Source: UBA5109 sp965661005 (GTDB taxonomy: Bacteria; Pseudomonadota; Gammaproteobacteria; Pseudomonadales; Pseudohongiellaceae). Taken from it: 64,000 nucleotides of DNA. Below are positions 44,046 to 52,531 of the stretch, one piece after another. Position 1 is the stretch's first letter, and the number at the start of each line of letters is the position of its first letter. Where the stretch lies: the NCBI GenBank assembly GCA_965661005.1, contig CBFICB010000005.1:62001-126000 (forward strand), given 5' to 3'. A program made the translations under genes and the position numbers. The notes under the pieces are model-generated. The model was given only the letters and a program-made list of their open reading frames with translations. It made no database searches and was not told where the DNA came from.

Positions 44046-45524
44046 TTAATCACTGGCAATTGACATAGTTTCCTCATCGTCAGCATCCCAGCCACCACCC
44101 AATGCCTGATAAAAACCTATCATCGAATTAAGCTGCTGAATTTTATTGTTCAATACCGCTATACGTTGAGCAAACAAGGTGTTTTGAGCCGTTAATACTG
44201 TCTGGAAGTCCGCGACACCTTCTGCATATCGCACCTCGGCCAGCCGGAATGACTCTTCTGCTTGTATGAGCAAACGTTGAGCCACTAAACCTAGCTCATC
44301 CAACAATTGGATATTGCTCAGTAGCACCTCCACTTCATTAAAAGCGCTTAACACTGCTTGGCGATATGAGTTTAAGCTGTTTTCTAAAGCCAATCGATTC
44401 TGTTCCAGGTCTCTTTGCCGAGCACCATTATCTAAAAGCAGCTGACTAAAATTAGCGCCTAAATTGATAAGCGTATTCGGCGAAGAAAGTAGCTCGCTCA
44501 AAGATGCACTAGAGGCATTGGCACTACCGGTTAATGAAATAGAAGGAAAAAAATTCAAACGGCTCAATTCCACTTGTACTGCTGTTCTTTGCAACTCGGC
44601 TTCTGCCAACACCAGGTCAGGCCGCCTGCGTAATAATTCTGAGGGGATACCGGGACGTAATTGAGGGACTAGAATATCTATCAGACTATCTCCTTCAATA
44701 TCAAAATCCTGAACGCTACGACCCAGAATAAGGGCAAGTGAAGACAGAGCAGACAATTCATTTTGCTGTAAACTTTGTATATTCGTCCGTTGTTGCTCTA
44801 TGGCAATTTGTTGTTGCAGAGCATTAATCGGTACCACGACACCAGCATCAACTCTGGCTTGAGTTATTTCTCCAATCGCTTCCGCGTTTTCCAGATTTTG
44901 CTGGGCCGCCAAAATCTGATCTCGAATTAACAGGATTTGAAAGTAGGCCGATGCCGCCGTTCCCAGAGTATTCAGGGCTGTATTTGCAACCTGGGCACGA
45001 CGCGACTGGAAATCCGCCAAAGCCCCCTCAAAACTAGTCGGCTTACTGATAATATCGGTATAAGTAAATGAGCCTGTGAGATCAACAGGACTATTGGGGC
45101 TATTGTCTAATTCAGATGCCCCTAGATTATCCGTATAAAGAGCACCCGTTCCAATTCTGACAACAGGAATCGGCAACAAATTAAACCCGGCTTCTCGCAA
45201 AGCTATTTGTGCAGCTTCAAGGTTTCGACGATTATTTTGCAGATCAAGATTATTCTGTTTCACCGATTGTACAATTGAATTCAGTTCACTATCCTGAAAA
45301 CTTTCCCACCAATCCAGTGTAGGCCAAACTTCCGCATCTTCAGCAAACGGGGCTAACCAGTCATCAGGCACATCAGCTTCTGGTAACTCAGGAACCTTAA
45401 TGGAAACACAGGCGCTCAATCCCAATACCGTAGTGGCAGCATATAAAAACCTGATCATGGTTTTGAATCCTGTGGCAGTACTGTGATAATCCTTATGATT
45501 CATATTACAACTCAAATTATTCAT
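44046..45524 (-). CDS. TolC-like outer-membrane efflux lipoprotein (NodT family)
   Basis: The 492 residues include a lipoprotein signal (LGLSAC, Cys about 39) after a rather long N-terminal extension, and two outer-membrane efflux (OEP) repeats (about 60-260 and 275-475). Motifs such as PSELLRRRPDLVLAE and RLNFFPSISLTGS are family hallmarks. It forms the trimeric channel of a tripartite pump. The start codon overlaps the end of macB by 8 bases, so it is the dedicated partner of the MacAB pump; it may also serve the RND pump at 4796, which lacks one. Confidence 0.93.
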   Translation of the reverse strand: MNNLSCNMNHKDYHSTATGFKTMIRFLYAATTVLGLSACVSIKVPELPEADVPDDWLAPFAEDAEVWPTLDWWESFQDSELNSIVQSVKQNNLDLQNNRRNLEAAQIALREAGFNLLPIPVVRIGTGALYTDNLGASELDNSPNSPVDLTGSFTYTDIISKPTSFEGALADFQSRRAQVANTALNTLGTAASAYFQILLIRDQILAAQQNLENAEAIGEITQARVDAGVVVPINALQQQIAIEQQRTNIQSLQQNELSALSSLALILGRSVQDFDIEGDSLIDILVPQLRPGIPSELLRRRPDLVLAEAELQRTAVQVELSRLNFFPSISLTGSANASSASLSELLSSPNTLINLGANFSQLLLDNGARQRDLEQNRLALENSLNSYRQAVLSAFNEVEVLLSNIQLLDELGLVAQRLLIQAEESFRLAEVRYAEGVADFQTVLTAQNTLFAQRIAVLNNKIQQLNSMIGFYQALGGGWDADDEETMSIASD

Positions 45525-47559
45525 TAGCCAAAGCGACTACCGGATCAAGCTGGGACGCTTTTCTGGCAGGGGCAAAACCAAAAATTAAACCGGTCGTCAC
45601 AGAGCAGGTGAATGCTAAGAACATCGGTGTACTGGAAAAATAAATTGAAACATCAAAGCGCTGAAGTATAAGACCAACTGCAACCCCCAGAGTTACGCCG
45701 ATAATTCCGCCAAAACACGAAACTACAATGGCTTCAGCTAAAAACTGAGAAAGAATATCGCTTTGCCTTGCACCGGTTGCCATGCGTACCCCTATTTCAC
45801 GAGTCCTTTCAGTCACAGAAACCAGCATAATATTCATTACCCCGATGCCTCCAACCAGCAGCGATATTGCAGCCACTGAACCCAGCAATAAAGTAAAGGT
45901 CTTTTGAGATTCTGAAGCGGACTCCAACATCGACGTATTTTGATCAATGCGCATATCCTGCGTGCCATGCAAGGCAGTCAGATACTCAAGCATATTTTGT
46001 TCTGTCTGATCAATCTGCTCAATATCATCAACCAGCACCCTGATTTCATCGGCTTCGGCCTTACCAAACACTCTTACTGCACCCGTTCGAAAAGGAATAT
46101 AGATTGTGTCATCAGGGTTATTAAAACCCTGCGCTCCTTTTGCCGTTAGGACTCCTATCACCTGAAATGGAATATTGCCGATTAGGATATATTCACCAAG
46201 AGGATCCTGTCCTTCAGGGAACAGGTCAGATCGAGCTTCGTAGCCTAGTACCGCAACACTGGTTATATTTTCACTATCCATGTCAGTAAAAAAGACTCCT
46301 TGAGCCAGAGGCCAGGATTCAACTTCAGGCATATCTCCAGTTGTCGCCACCAGCGATGTCTGCGTATCATTTCTGCCAAATCGAACGGACATATTACGAC
46401 TTTGCATCTGCGGAATGGCTGCCACTATATTAGGGACATTACTCCCAAGTGCAACAGCATCATCTACCGTCAAGGTTGATGGCATACTACGAAAAGAACC
46501 AGGCAAACGTTCAGGTCGCACGGTGATGACATTTGTCCCTAACTGATTCATGATCTGAATAATATCCTGTTGAGCTCCTTCGCCAATTGCCAGCATGGCA
46601 ACCACTGACGAAACCCCAATCACAATCCCCAGCAAGGTCAGCATGGTACGGAATATATTCGCTTTTAAAGAACGTAAAGCCATTCTGATAGCCTCACCCG
46701 TTCCAGCCAATGATGAAGTTGCCTTACGACTCAAGAACAGTTCACGTAGTTTGGCATTATTTTTAGGGTCAACATTTTCTGGTCTCGAGTCAGTATCGCT
46801 GACTATCTCCCCATCCCGAAATTCAATAATTCGTTCGGCATGGTTCGCTACTTCCTGATCATGCGTAATCAAAATTACAGTGTGCCCTTTGGCGGCCAGA
46901 TCTTCCAGTAACTCCATGACCTCAATACCGCTTTGAGTATCCAATGCACCGGTCGGTTCATCAGCCAGAATGACACTGCCGCCGTTCATCATTGCTCTGG
47001 CAATGGAAACTCTTTGTTGCTGCCCACCAGACAGTTGGGTTGGCCGATGATCCATACGGTCACCAAGCCCCAGAGCACTCAATAGGGATTCTGCTCGAAT
47101 AAGACGTTCATGTGCATTCAAGCCTGCATAGACTGCTGGTACCTGAACATTTTCAAGCGCCGATTCTGTACCAAGTAAATTATAACTTTGGAAAACGAAG
47201 CCAAAAGCTTCTCTTCGTAGCCAGGCGAGTCCGTCAGCATCAAAACTTTCAATATCCCTGCCGGCAAAAATATATTTCCCTGCCGTCGGTCCATCCAGGC
47301 AGCCCAATATATTCATTAATGTCGATTTACCGGAACCTGACTGGCCAACAATTGCCAGGAATTCACCAGGATAAATTTTTAAATCTATGCCTCGCAAGGC
47401 ATGAACTTCAACCCCTCCACCAGTGGTAAAGGTGCGCATTACTCCCTGAAGCTCAATTAGTGGAATAGCCCTGCTGGTGATCTGCTCTGCAACAATATCT
47501 TCAGCCTGCCCAAAAGGCTCATTTGATCCAGCTGCTGCATCAAGCACTGACGTGGTCAT
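45517..47559 (-). CDS. macB: MacB-type ABC transporter (ATPase-permease fusion)
   Basis: The 680 residues start with an ATPase domain (about 33-260): Walker A GQSGSGKST, signature LSGGQQQR and Walker B VILADEPTGALD. The first transmembrane helix is at about 305-325, then a periplasmic MacB domain, then three C-terminal helices (about 555-670). It drives efflux of macrolides, peptides or siderophores through MacA and TolC. The N terminus has about 30 residues more than classical MacB. It lies two bases after macA and is cotranscribed with it. Confidence 0.94.
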   Translation of the reverse strand: MTTSVLDAAAGSNEPFGQAEDIVAEQITSRAIPLIELQGVMRTFTTGGGVEVHALRGIDLKIYPGEFLAIVGQSGSGKSTLMNILGCLDGPTAGKYIFAGRDIESFDADGLAWLRREAFGFVFQSYNLLGTESALENVQVPAVYAGLNAHERLIRAESLLSALGLGDRMDHRPTQLSGGQQQRVSIARAMMNGGSVILADEPTGALDTQSGIEVMELLEDLAAKGHTVILITHDQEVANHAERIIEFRDGEIVSDTDSRPENVDPKNNAKLRELFLSRKATSSLAGTGEAIRMALRSLKANIFRTMLTLLGIVIGVSSVVAMLAIGEGAQQDIIQIMNQLGTNVITVRPERLPGSFRSMPSTLTVDDAVALGSNVPNIVAAIPQMQSRNMSVRFGRNDTQTSLVATTGDMPEVESWPLAQGVFFTDMDSENITSVAVLGYEARSDLFPEGQDPLGEYILIGNIPFQVIGVLTAKGAQGFNNPDDTIYIPFRTGAVRVFGKAEADEIRVLVDDIEQIDQTEQNMLEYLTALHGTQDMRIDQNTSMLESASESQKTFTLLLGSVAAISLLVGGIGVMNIMLVSVTERTREIGVRMATGARQSDILSQFLAEAIVVSCFGGIIGVTLGVAVGLILQRFDVSIYFSSTPMFLAFTCSVTTGLIFGFAPARKASQLDPVVALANE

Positions 47560-47561
47560 GG

Positions 47562-48983
47562 TTATCTTCTACTCGGAATGCCTAGTGCACTTCTAAGCTG
47601 ATCACGATCAACACCGCTGACATTCCCCTGAATGACCCCTGATACGACTAATTCCCCGGCTTGCAAGCCGGATATAACCTCGGCAGATACTCGACTGGTT
47701 AAGCCCACAATAATTTCTCTGGTTTCGAGTGTCCCGTCATTCCGCTGTACCTGAACACTGGCTATGCTGGTAGCAGATCCTCTAGCATTATCAGCAGTCC
47801 CGCTGCCTGACGAGCCGGCTCCGCCTGGTCGAAGTCGTGGTGGCATATTAGCGCCTGCCGAAAAGTTTGCTCCGTCTTGTGTTCCTTCAGGTGGGCGTCC
47901 ATTAAACCCTCCTCCACGCCCGCCGGCATTAGCCATCGCTGCATTAAAACCGGAGCCTGCACTGGCTGGCCCACCTTCAAGAAAAGTCAGTGCGCCAATT
48001 GGAACCGTTAGTACATTTCTTGCGGCCGAGGTAACAAAATAAATCTGCGCAGTCATCTCAGGTAATAAAGCCCCATCCTGATTTTCGACATCAAATAAGC
48101 CGGTATAAAGTACAACGTTGTTGGTAATTGTTGGTTGCGGCAATATTTGCCTTAGTGAGCTCGACCATCGGCGATTACCACCACCGAGCGTCGTAAAATA
48201 CACATCCATGCCGTTACCAAGACTGCTGATATCCGCCTCTGAAATTTCAGCTTCAACCGTCATTTTGCTCAGATCGGCAATGGTTAAAATAGTTGGTGCT
48301 TGCTGAACCGCATTCAAGGTCCGACCCTCATTCATACTCACCGACACCACTGTGCCTGATATTGGCGCGGCTATGCGAGTAAAAGCGAGTTCCTGTTCTT
48401 CAATGTCGAGGTTGGCACGGCTTTGATCAACCTGACGTTGGGCTTGGGTCAAATTAGCCTGAGCAGCCGCCAGCTGGTTCATGGCATTATCAAAATCTAA
48501 CTGACTGGTTGCATCGGCTGCCATTAGACGACGTTGGCGGTCTGCATTGGCTTGAGCCAACTCTAAAGCAGAAAGCCTGGATTCCAGTTGAGCTTCCTGC
48601 CCTTCCAGGTTTGCTCGACTGGACGCCACACGTTGCTCTTGCAGGTTGGCATATATTTCAGCGAGTAATTGTCCTTCCTCAACTGTATCGCCAGCTTCAA
48701 CATAGAGTTTTAATAATTGCCCTGTGACCTGAGCACCCACTTCAACTGTTTCAAAAGGTTTAAGGCTGCCTGTTGCCGCAATAGTATTTTCGATATCCGC
48801 AATCTGAACCGGTGTAAGTAAAGGCTGATTTTCAACAACACCTTCATTGTCATCGAGCCAGTAATAACTGCCTCCCATTGCCAATAAAACAACAATGATA
48901 AGCCCTGCCAGACCTTTCTTGCTTTTTTTTATACGCAGGGGGACGAAGTTGTCCTCTGTTTCATTAGCGCCATCAGAAGTCAT
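47562..48983 (-). CDS. macA: MacA-type periplasmic adaptor
   Basis: The 473 residues have a membrane anchor (about 27-46, GLAGLIIVVLLAMGGSYYWL), lipoyl halves, an alpha-helical hairpin (about 110-190) and a beta-barrel domain. Between about 340 and 410 it carries an unusual Gly/Ala/Arg/Pro-rich insertion before the membrane-proximal domain (VQVQRNDGTLETREIIVGL). The operon order macA, macB, TolC-like is complete, so the pump can be self-contained. Trp and folate genes lie upstream on the same strand but are separated by a likely terminator. Confidence 0.92.
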   Translation of the reverse strand: MTSDGANETEDNFVPLRIKKSKKGLAGLIIVVLLAMGGSYYWLDDNEGVVENQPLLTPVQIADIENTIAATGSLKPFETVEVGAQVTGQLLKLYVEAGDTVEEGQLLAEIYANLQEQRVASSRANLEGQEAQLESRLSALELAQANADRQRRLMAADATSQLDFDNAMNQLAAAQANLTQAQRQVDQSRANLDIEEQELAFTRIAAPISGTVVSVSMNEGRTLNAVQQAPTILTIADLSKMTVEAEISEADISSLGNGMDVYFTTLGGGNRRWSSSLRQILPQPTITNNVVLYTGLFDVENQDGALLPEMTAQIYFVTSAARNVLTVPIGALTFLEGGPASAGSGFNAAMANAGGRGGGFNGRPPEGTQDGANFSAGANMPPRLRPGGAGSSGSGTADNARGSATSIASVQVQRNDGTLETREIIVGLTSRVSAEVISGLQAGELVVSGVIQGNVSGVDRDQLRSALGIPSRR

Positions 48984-49072
48984 ATTTTTCCTTATATAAC
49001 AGCATTTTAAACTGCCTGAATTGTATTGCTTGTCAGTAAAGAATACACCTGCAAAAGTGGAAATAAAGAGAA

Positions 49073-49096
49073 AGCTTATCTTTATCAGATTAAGCT
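49073..49096 (-). terminator. Likely intrinsic terminator downstream of trpD
   Basis: On the minus strand AGCTTAATC and GATAAGCT form a stem of eight pairs with one bulged A and a 7-base loop, followed by TTTCTCTTTATTT. It lies 40 bases after the trpD stop and about 90 bases before macA. Confidence 0.5.
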
Positions 49097-49135
49097 ATAA
49101 CGCAGATTAAAGAAAAAGGTTTACGTGGAATTGAT

Positions 49136-50161
49136 TTAACTTTGGCTGATAGTGATTAACTTCTCCAGAGCCAGTAAGGCCTTGCCACTATCTATAGATT
49201 CTGAGGCCTTTTGCACCCCTTCTTGTAAACTTGAAACTTTGTCTGCAACTAATAATGCTGCCCCTGCCCCAAAAATAACGATATCCCGATAGGCGTCTTT
49301 CTGCCCTTTTAAAAGTGCTTGAAGACGCTCGGCATTGTATGAGGCTTCACCGCCCTTAAGCTGTTCCAGGGTGGCACGCGGCAAACCAGCATCTTTCGGG
49401 CTGAGCGATAACTCTTTTATTGTCTTTCCATTAACTTCGCAGATATAGTTTTCACCAGTGGTACTTAACTCATCAAGGCCATCTGCACCATGAACTACCC
49501 AGGCTTTTTCACAACCCAGTTTTGCCAGCACCTCCGCTATCGGTTTCACCCACTCTTTACTGTAAACGCCTAACAAATAGTGCTTCACCCCGGCCGGGTT
49601 GCAAAGCGGACCTAAAATATTAAACATGGTTCTTATGCCCAACTCTACACGTACCGGGCCGACATATTTAAATGAGCTGTGATGGCGCGGTGCAAGCATA
49701 AAGCCAATATTGGCTTCGGCTATGGCTTGTTCTATTTTTTCCAATGGAGCATCAAGGTTAATACCCAGTTGCCCCAACACATCTGCTGCCCCGGATTTAG
49801 ACGATAATGCTCGGTTACCATGTTTGGCGACTGGAACTCCACAGCCGGCCACAACAATGGCTGTTGCAGTTGAAATGTTCAAGGTCCCTGAGCCGTCTCC
49901 ACCCGTTCCAACAATATCCATAGCCCCTGCGGGAGCTTTAATGGCCAGGGCTTTGGCACGTATAACATTTACCGCAGCACTGAGTTCATCAACATTTTCA
50001 CCACGCATACGCAAAGCCACCAAAAAGCCCGCAATTTGCGCTGGAGTTGCTCCACCACTCATGACAATTTCAAAGGCTTCAATGGCTTCTTCAAAGCTGA
50101 GTACTTGCTTCTCCGAAACTTTTTTGATGTATGGTTTTAAGGCGGTTAGTGCGTCAGTCAT
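49136..50161 (-). CDS. trpD: Anthranilate phosphoribosyltransferase
   Basis: TrpD joins anthranilate with PRPP in tryptophan synthesis. The 341 residues carry the PRPP motif GTGGDGSGTLNIST (about 86-99), KHGNRALSSKSGAADVLG (about 112-129) and RHHSSFKYVGPVR. It is cytosolic. No other trp genes are adjacent; trpG and trpC must be elsewhere. It lies 4 bases after folD, so the two are cotranscribed. Confidence 0.96.
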   Translation of the reverse strand: MTDALTALKPYIKKVSEKQVLSFEEAIEAFEIVMSGGATPAQIAGFLVALRMRGENVDELSAAVNVIRAKALAIKAPAGAMDIVGTGGDGSGTLNISTATAIVVAGCGVPVAKHGNRALSSKSGAADVLGQLGINLDAPLEKIEQAIAEANIGFMLAPRHHSSFKYVGPVRVELGIRTMFNILGPLCNPAGVKHYLLGVYSKEWVKPIAEVLAKLGCEKAWVVHGADGLDELSTTGENYICEVNGKTIKELSLSPKDAGLPRATLEQLKGGEASYNAERLQALLKGQKDAYRDIVIFGAGAALLVADKVSSLQEGVQKASESIDSGKALLALEKLITISQS

Positions 50162-50165
50162 TTTC

Positions 50166-51065
50166 TCAACCCGAATTACTCTTATTGCGTTGCGCTCTTC
50201 GCTCTTGAGCCAGTAGTGTATTTTGCATTAATGATGCTATTGTCATGGGGCCAACGCCACCGGGAACCGGCGTGATAAAACTACATTTATCTTTAACACC
50301 CTCAAAATCCACATCACCTTTCAAAGCAAAGCCTTTTGGTTTTGAGCTATCAGGGACTCTTGTTGTACCGACATCAATAACAACCGCGCCCAGCTTTACC
50401 ATGTTGGCTTTGACAAATTCAGGTTTGCCTATCGCGACTATTAATATGTCAGCACTGGCACATATTTCCTGCATATTTGCTGTTCGGCTATGAACCATAG
50501 TGACTGTGCAATTCCCTGGTTCAGCGTTGCGCGACATTAAGATAGACATAGGCGTACCAACAATATTGCTTCGGCCGACTACCACGCAGTGCTTGCCCGA
50601 GGTCGTAATACCATTACGTTTTAATAATTCAATAATGCCATTGGGCGTAGCGGATATATAAGTCGGAAGGCCCAGCATCATCCGTCCCAGATTCTCAGGA
50701 TGGAAACCATCAACATCTTTATCTGGACTGATCGCTTCAGTTATTTTGTTTTCGTCAATATGATCAGGCAAGGGAACTTGCACAATAAAACCATCGACGT
50801 CATGGTTATTGTTAAGCTCATCAACTTTCTGCAGAAGTTCTGCCTCGCTGGTTTCTTTCGGCAAGGCAATTAGAGTGGAATCAAAGCCTAACTGTTCACA
50901 TGTGCGAACCTTATTATTGACATACGTATGGCTGCCACCATCATTGCCTACAATCACAGCGGCCAGGTGCGGTACCTTACCATTAGCTGCTTTTATAACG
51001 GCTACTTTCTCAGCAATTTCAGCTTTTAATTGTTCAGAAGTCGCCTTGCCATCGAGTAACTGCAT
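50166..51065 (-). CDS. folD: Methylenetetrahydrofolate dehydrogenase/cyclohydrolase
   Basis: FolD interconverts 5,10-methylene-, methenyl- and 10-formyl-tetrahydrofolate. The 299 residues include YVNNKVRTCEQLG with catalytic Lys (about 56), DGFIVQVPLPDHI and the NADP loop VVGRSNIVGTPM. It is cytosolic. The fhs gene 1.5 kb away makes 10-formyl-THF directly from formate, so both routes to one-carbon units are in the same neighbourhood. The C-terminal 12 residues are basic and extend beyond the usual end. Confidence 0.96.
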   Translation of the reverse strand: MQLLDGKATSEQLKAEIAEKVAVIKAANGKVPHLAAVIVGNDGGSHTYVNNKVRTCEQLGFDSTLIALPKETSEAELLQKVDELNNNHDVDGFIVQVPLPDHIDENKITEAISPDKDVDGFHPENLGRMMLGLPTYISATPNGIIELLKRNGITTSGKHCVVVGRSNIVGTPMSILMSRNAEPGNCTVTMVHSRTANMQEICASADILIVAIGKPEFVKANMVKLGAVVIDVGTTRVPDSSKPKGFALKGDVDFEGVKDKCSFITPVPGGVGPMTIASLMQNTLLAQERRAQRNKSNSG

Positions 51066-51119
51066 GCTGTTCTTAACCCTTATTGAAAAGCAGGCATTCT
51101 AACCGATCGGAGCAAGCGA

Positions 51120-52373
51120 TCACAGAAAAAACCCAGGTGCAGTTGCGTTTATAATCTCTAAAATAGCAGTACGGGTTTCAGCGTCCATATACGCATAATC
51201 AGGATAATCTTCTTCAGTACTGAGCACCTCATAAATAGTTTCGACAAGATAGCTATGCAGGGCCTCCGGTAAGGCAGCAAAGGCATCGGTATAGATTAGA
51301 TAACTAAGAGGATATTTAAAAACCCGCTGTTTCAAGTCTAGATCTCTTAATGAACGCATATTGTCATCGAAAGGACCCAAATTTTGAAAATATTCAGTAA
51401 AACCAGATAATCCCTGAATTTCTTCTCCCAAAGGCGCTTCGTTTTTCATGAGCAGCGCATCCAAAAGCGGCAAGGCTAATTCGGCTACTTTTTCAACACT
51501 TACTGCACCCTCTTCTGCCAGAAGCTGTCGGTAATCCCAAGCGACTTTAGTCATAGTGTTTTGAACTTCTATCTGGTGTTGAATAACCAGCAAGGCCACT
51601 ATGTCGCTATGTTCAGTTAAGTAGGGGCTGGTATTAACCCATTCTGATAAATCAATTTTATTTCCGTTGGCCAGCAGATCTATTTCACTCACTGATGTGA
51701 CTTGGCCTTCAAACATCAAATTACCCATCGTTTCTTGTTCACCATGCAGGCCGGTAACATACCATCCCCCCCAGCGCTGCTTTAAAGGCGTGCTGTCTTG
51801 CATAATCACACTAACTTCATGCGAAGCAATCTCGCCATTAGTATCAACTAATCTGGAGCTCATCATAAAACGCGGAGTCCCTCCGCCGGTGTTACTCATT
51901 GTGTCATGACATCGCAAACAGCGACTGGTCTGTCTGCTTAATTCCATTGTAGTTTCGACATCCTGGGGAATATCAAAAAACACTGGGCCTAAATTTGGAT
52001 CCATAGACGCTATTTCAAGCGTGTTCGTATCCGGAATATAGCCCACATAAATTTCATCGTTAAAATAAAGTGCTCGCGGAGTCTCGGGCGTGACAAATCG
52101 ACTCTTGCGGGCAGTCTTGGAGAAAACCAACAATTGAGAAGAATCATCTATATTTAAAAGCGTTAGCAAGGATTCGAGATAACCTCGTGGTCCACGATAT
52201 TCAAGTTCAATTCTGCCAGCTTCGATATCTTCAAATAATAAACTGACAGCATCGTGAGTTTCCGCATCAGCATAATTCATCACAGGATAATCGCGATCAT
52301 AAGGCAGCTGTGCAAGGGCAAGAGCTGGCAACATATAAAAAATTAAAAATAGGATCTTTCTAGACTTAAGCAT
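51120..52373 (-). CDS. Exported CxxCH haem-binding protein of unknown function
   Basis: The 417 residues have a signal peptide (about 1-21, ALALA) and one c-type haem motif CLRCH (152-156) in a protein otherwise unlike small cytochromes c. Conserved-looking segments around it are YFNDEIYVGYI, EIASMDPNLGPVFF and RWGGWYVTGLHG. I associate this pattern with uncharacterised haem-containing proteins, which I recall from Acidobacteria and Planctomycetes as well. No transmembrane helix follows the signal, so it would be periplasmic. The gene is isolated; partners and activity are unknown. Confidence 0.7.
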   Translation of the reverse strand: MLKSRKILFLIFYMLPALALAQLPYDRDYPVMNYADAETHDAVSLLFEDIEAGRIELEYRGPRGYLESLLTLLNIDDSSQLLVFSKTARKSRFVTPETPRALYFNDEIYVGYIPDTNTLEIASMDPNLGPVFFDIPQDVETTMELSRQTSRCLRCHDTMSNTGGGTPRFMMSSRLVDTNGEIASHEVSVIMQDSTPLKQRWGGWYVTGLHGEQETMGNLMFEGQVTSVSEIDLLANGNKIDLSEWVNTSPYLTEHSDIVALLVIQHQIEVQNTMTKVAWDYRQLLAEEGAVSVEKVAELALPLLDALLMKNEAPLGEEIQGLSGFTEYFQNLGPFDDNMRSLRDLDLKQRVFKYPLSYLIYTDAFAALPEALHSYLVETIYEVLSTEEDYPDYAYMDAETRTAILEIINATAPGFFL

Positions 52374-52470
52374 TTTGACGCCTTTCTACCAGAAAAGAAG
52401 ATTATACAAAATTAAACGCGCTTTACTGGAGCGCCTGATCTTTTTTTGACTTAAATTAAGCCTCTGAAGC

Positions 52471-52479
52471 TGCTAGAAT
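52471..52479 (+). promoter_or_regulatory. Extended -10 promoter for fhs
   Basis: TGCTAGAAT is an extended -10 element with one mismatch to the TGnTATAAT consensus. A TTGACT lies at 52446-52451, with a 22-base spacing that is too long for a standard pair. Transcription would begin at about 52486, giving a leader of about 46 bases. Confidence 0.45.
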
Positions 52480-52531
52480 CGCCGTCTTCACCAGTCCCAA
52501 AGCTAGAACAATCATTATAGCAGAGCCATCT

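Noticed and set aside
47764..48042. Pro-rich plus-strand frame opposite the Gly-rich part of macA
   Set aside because: It arises from the low-complexity GC-rich insert read backwards.
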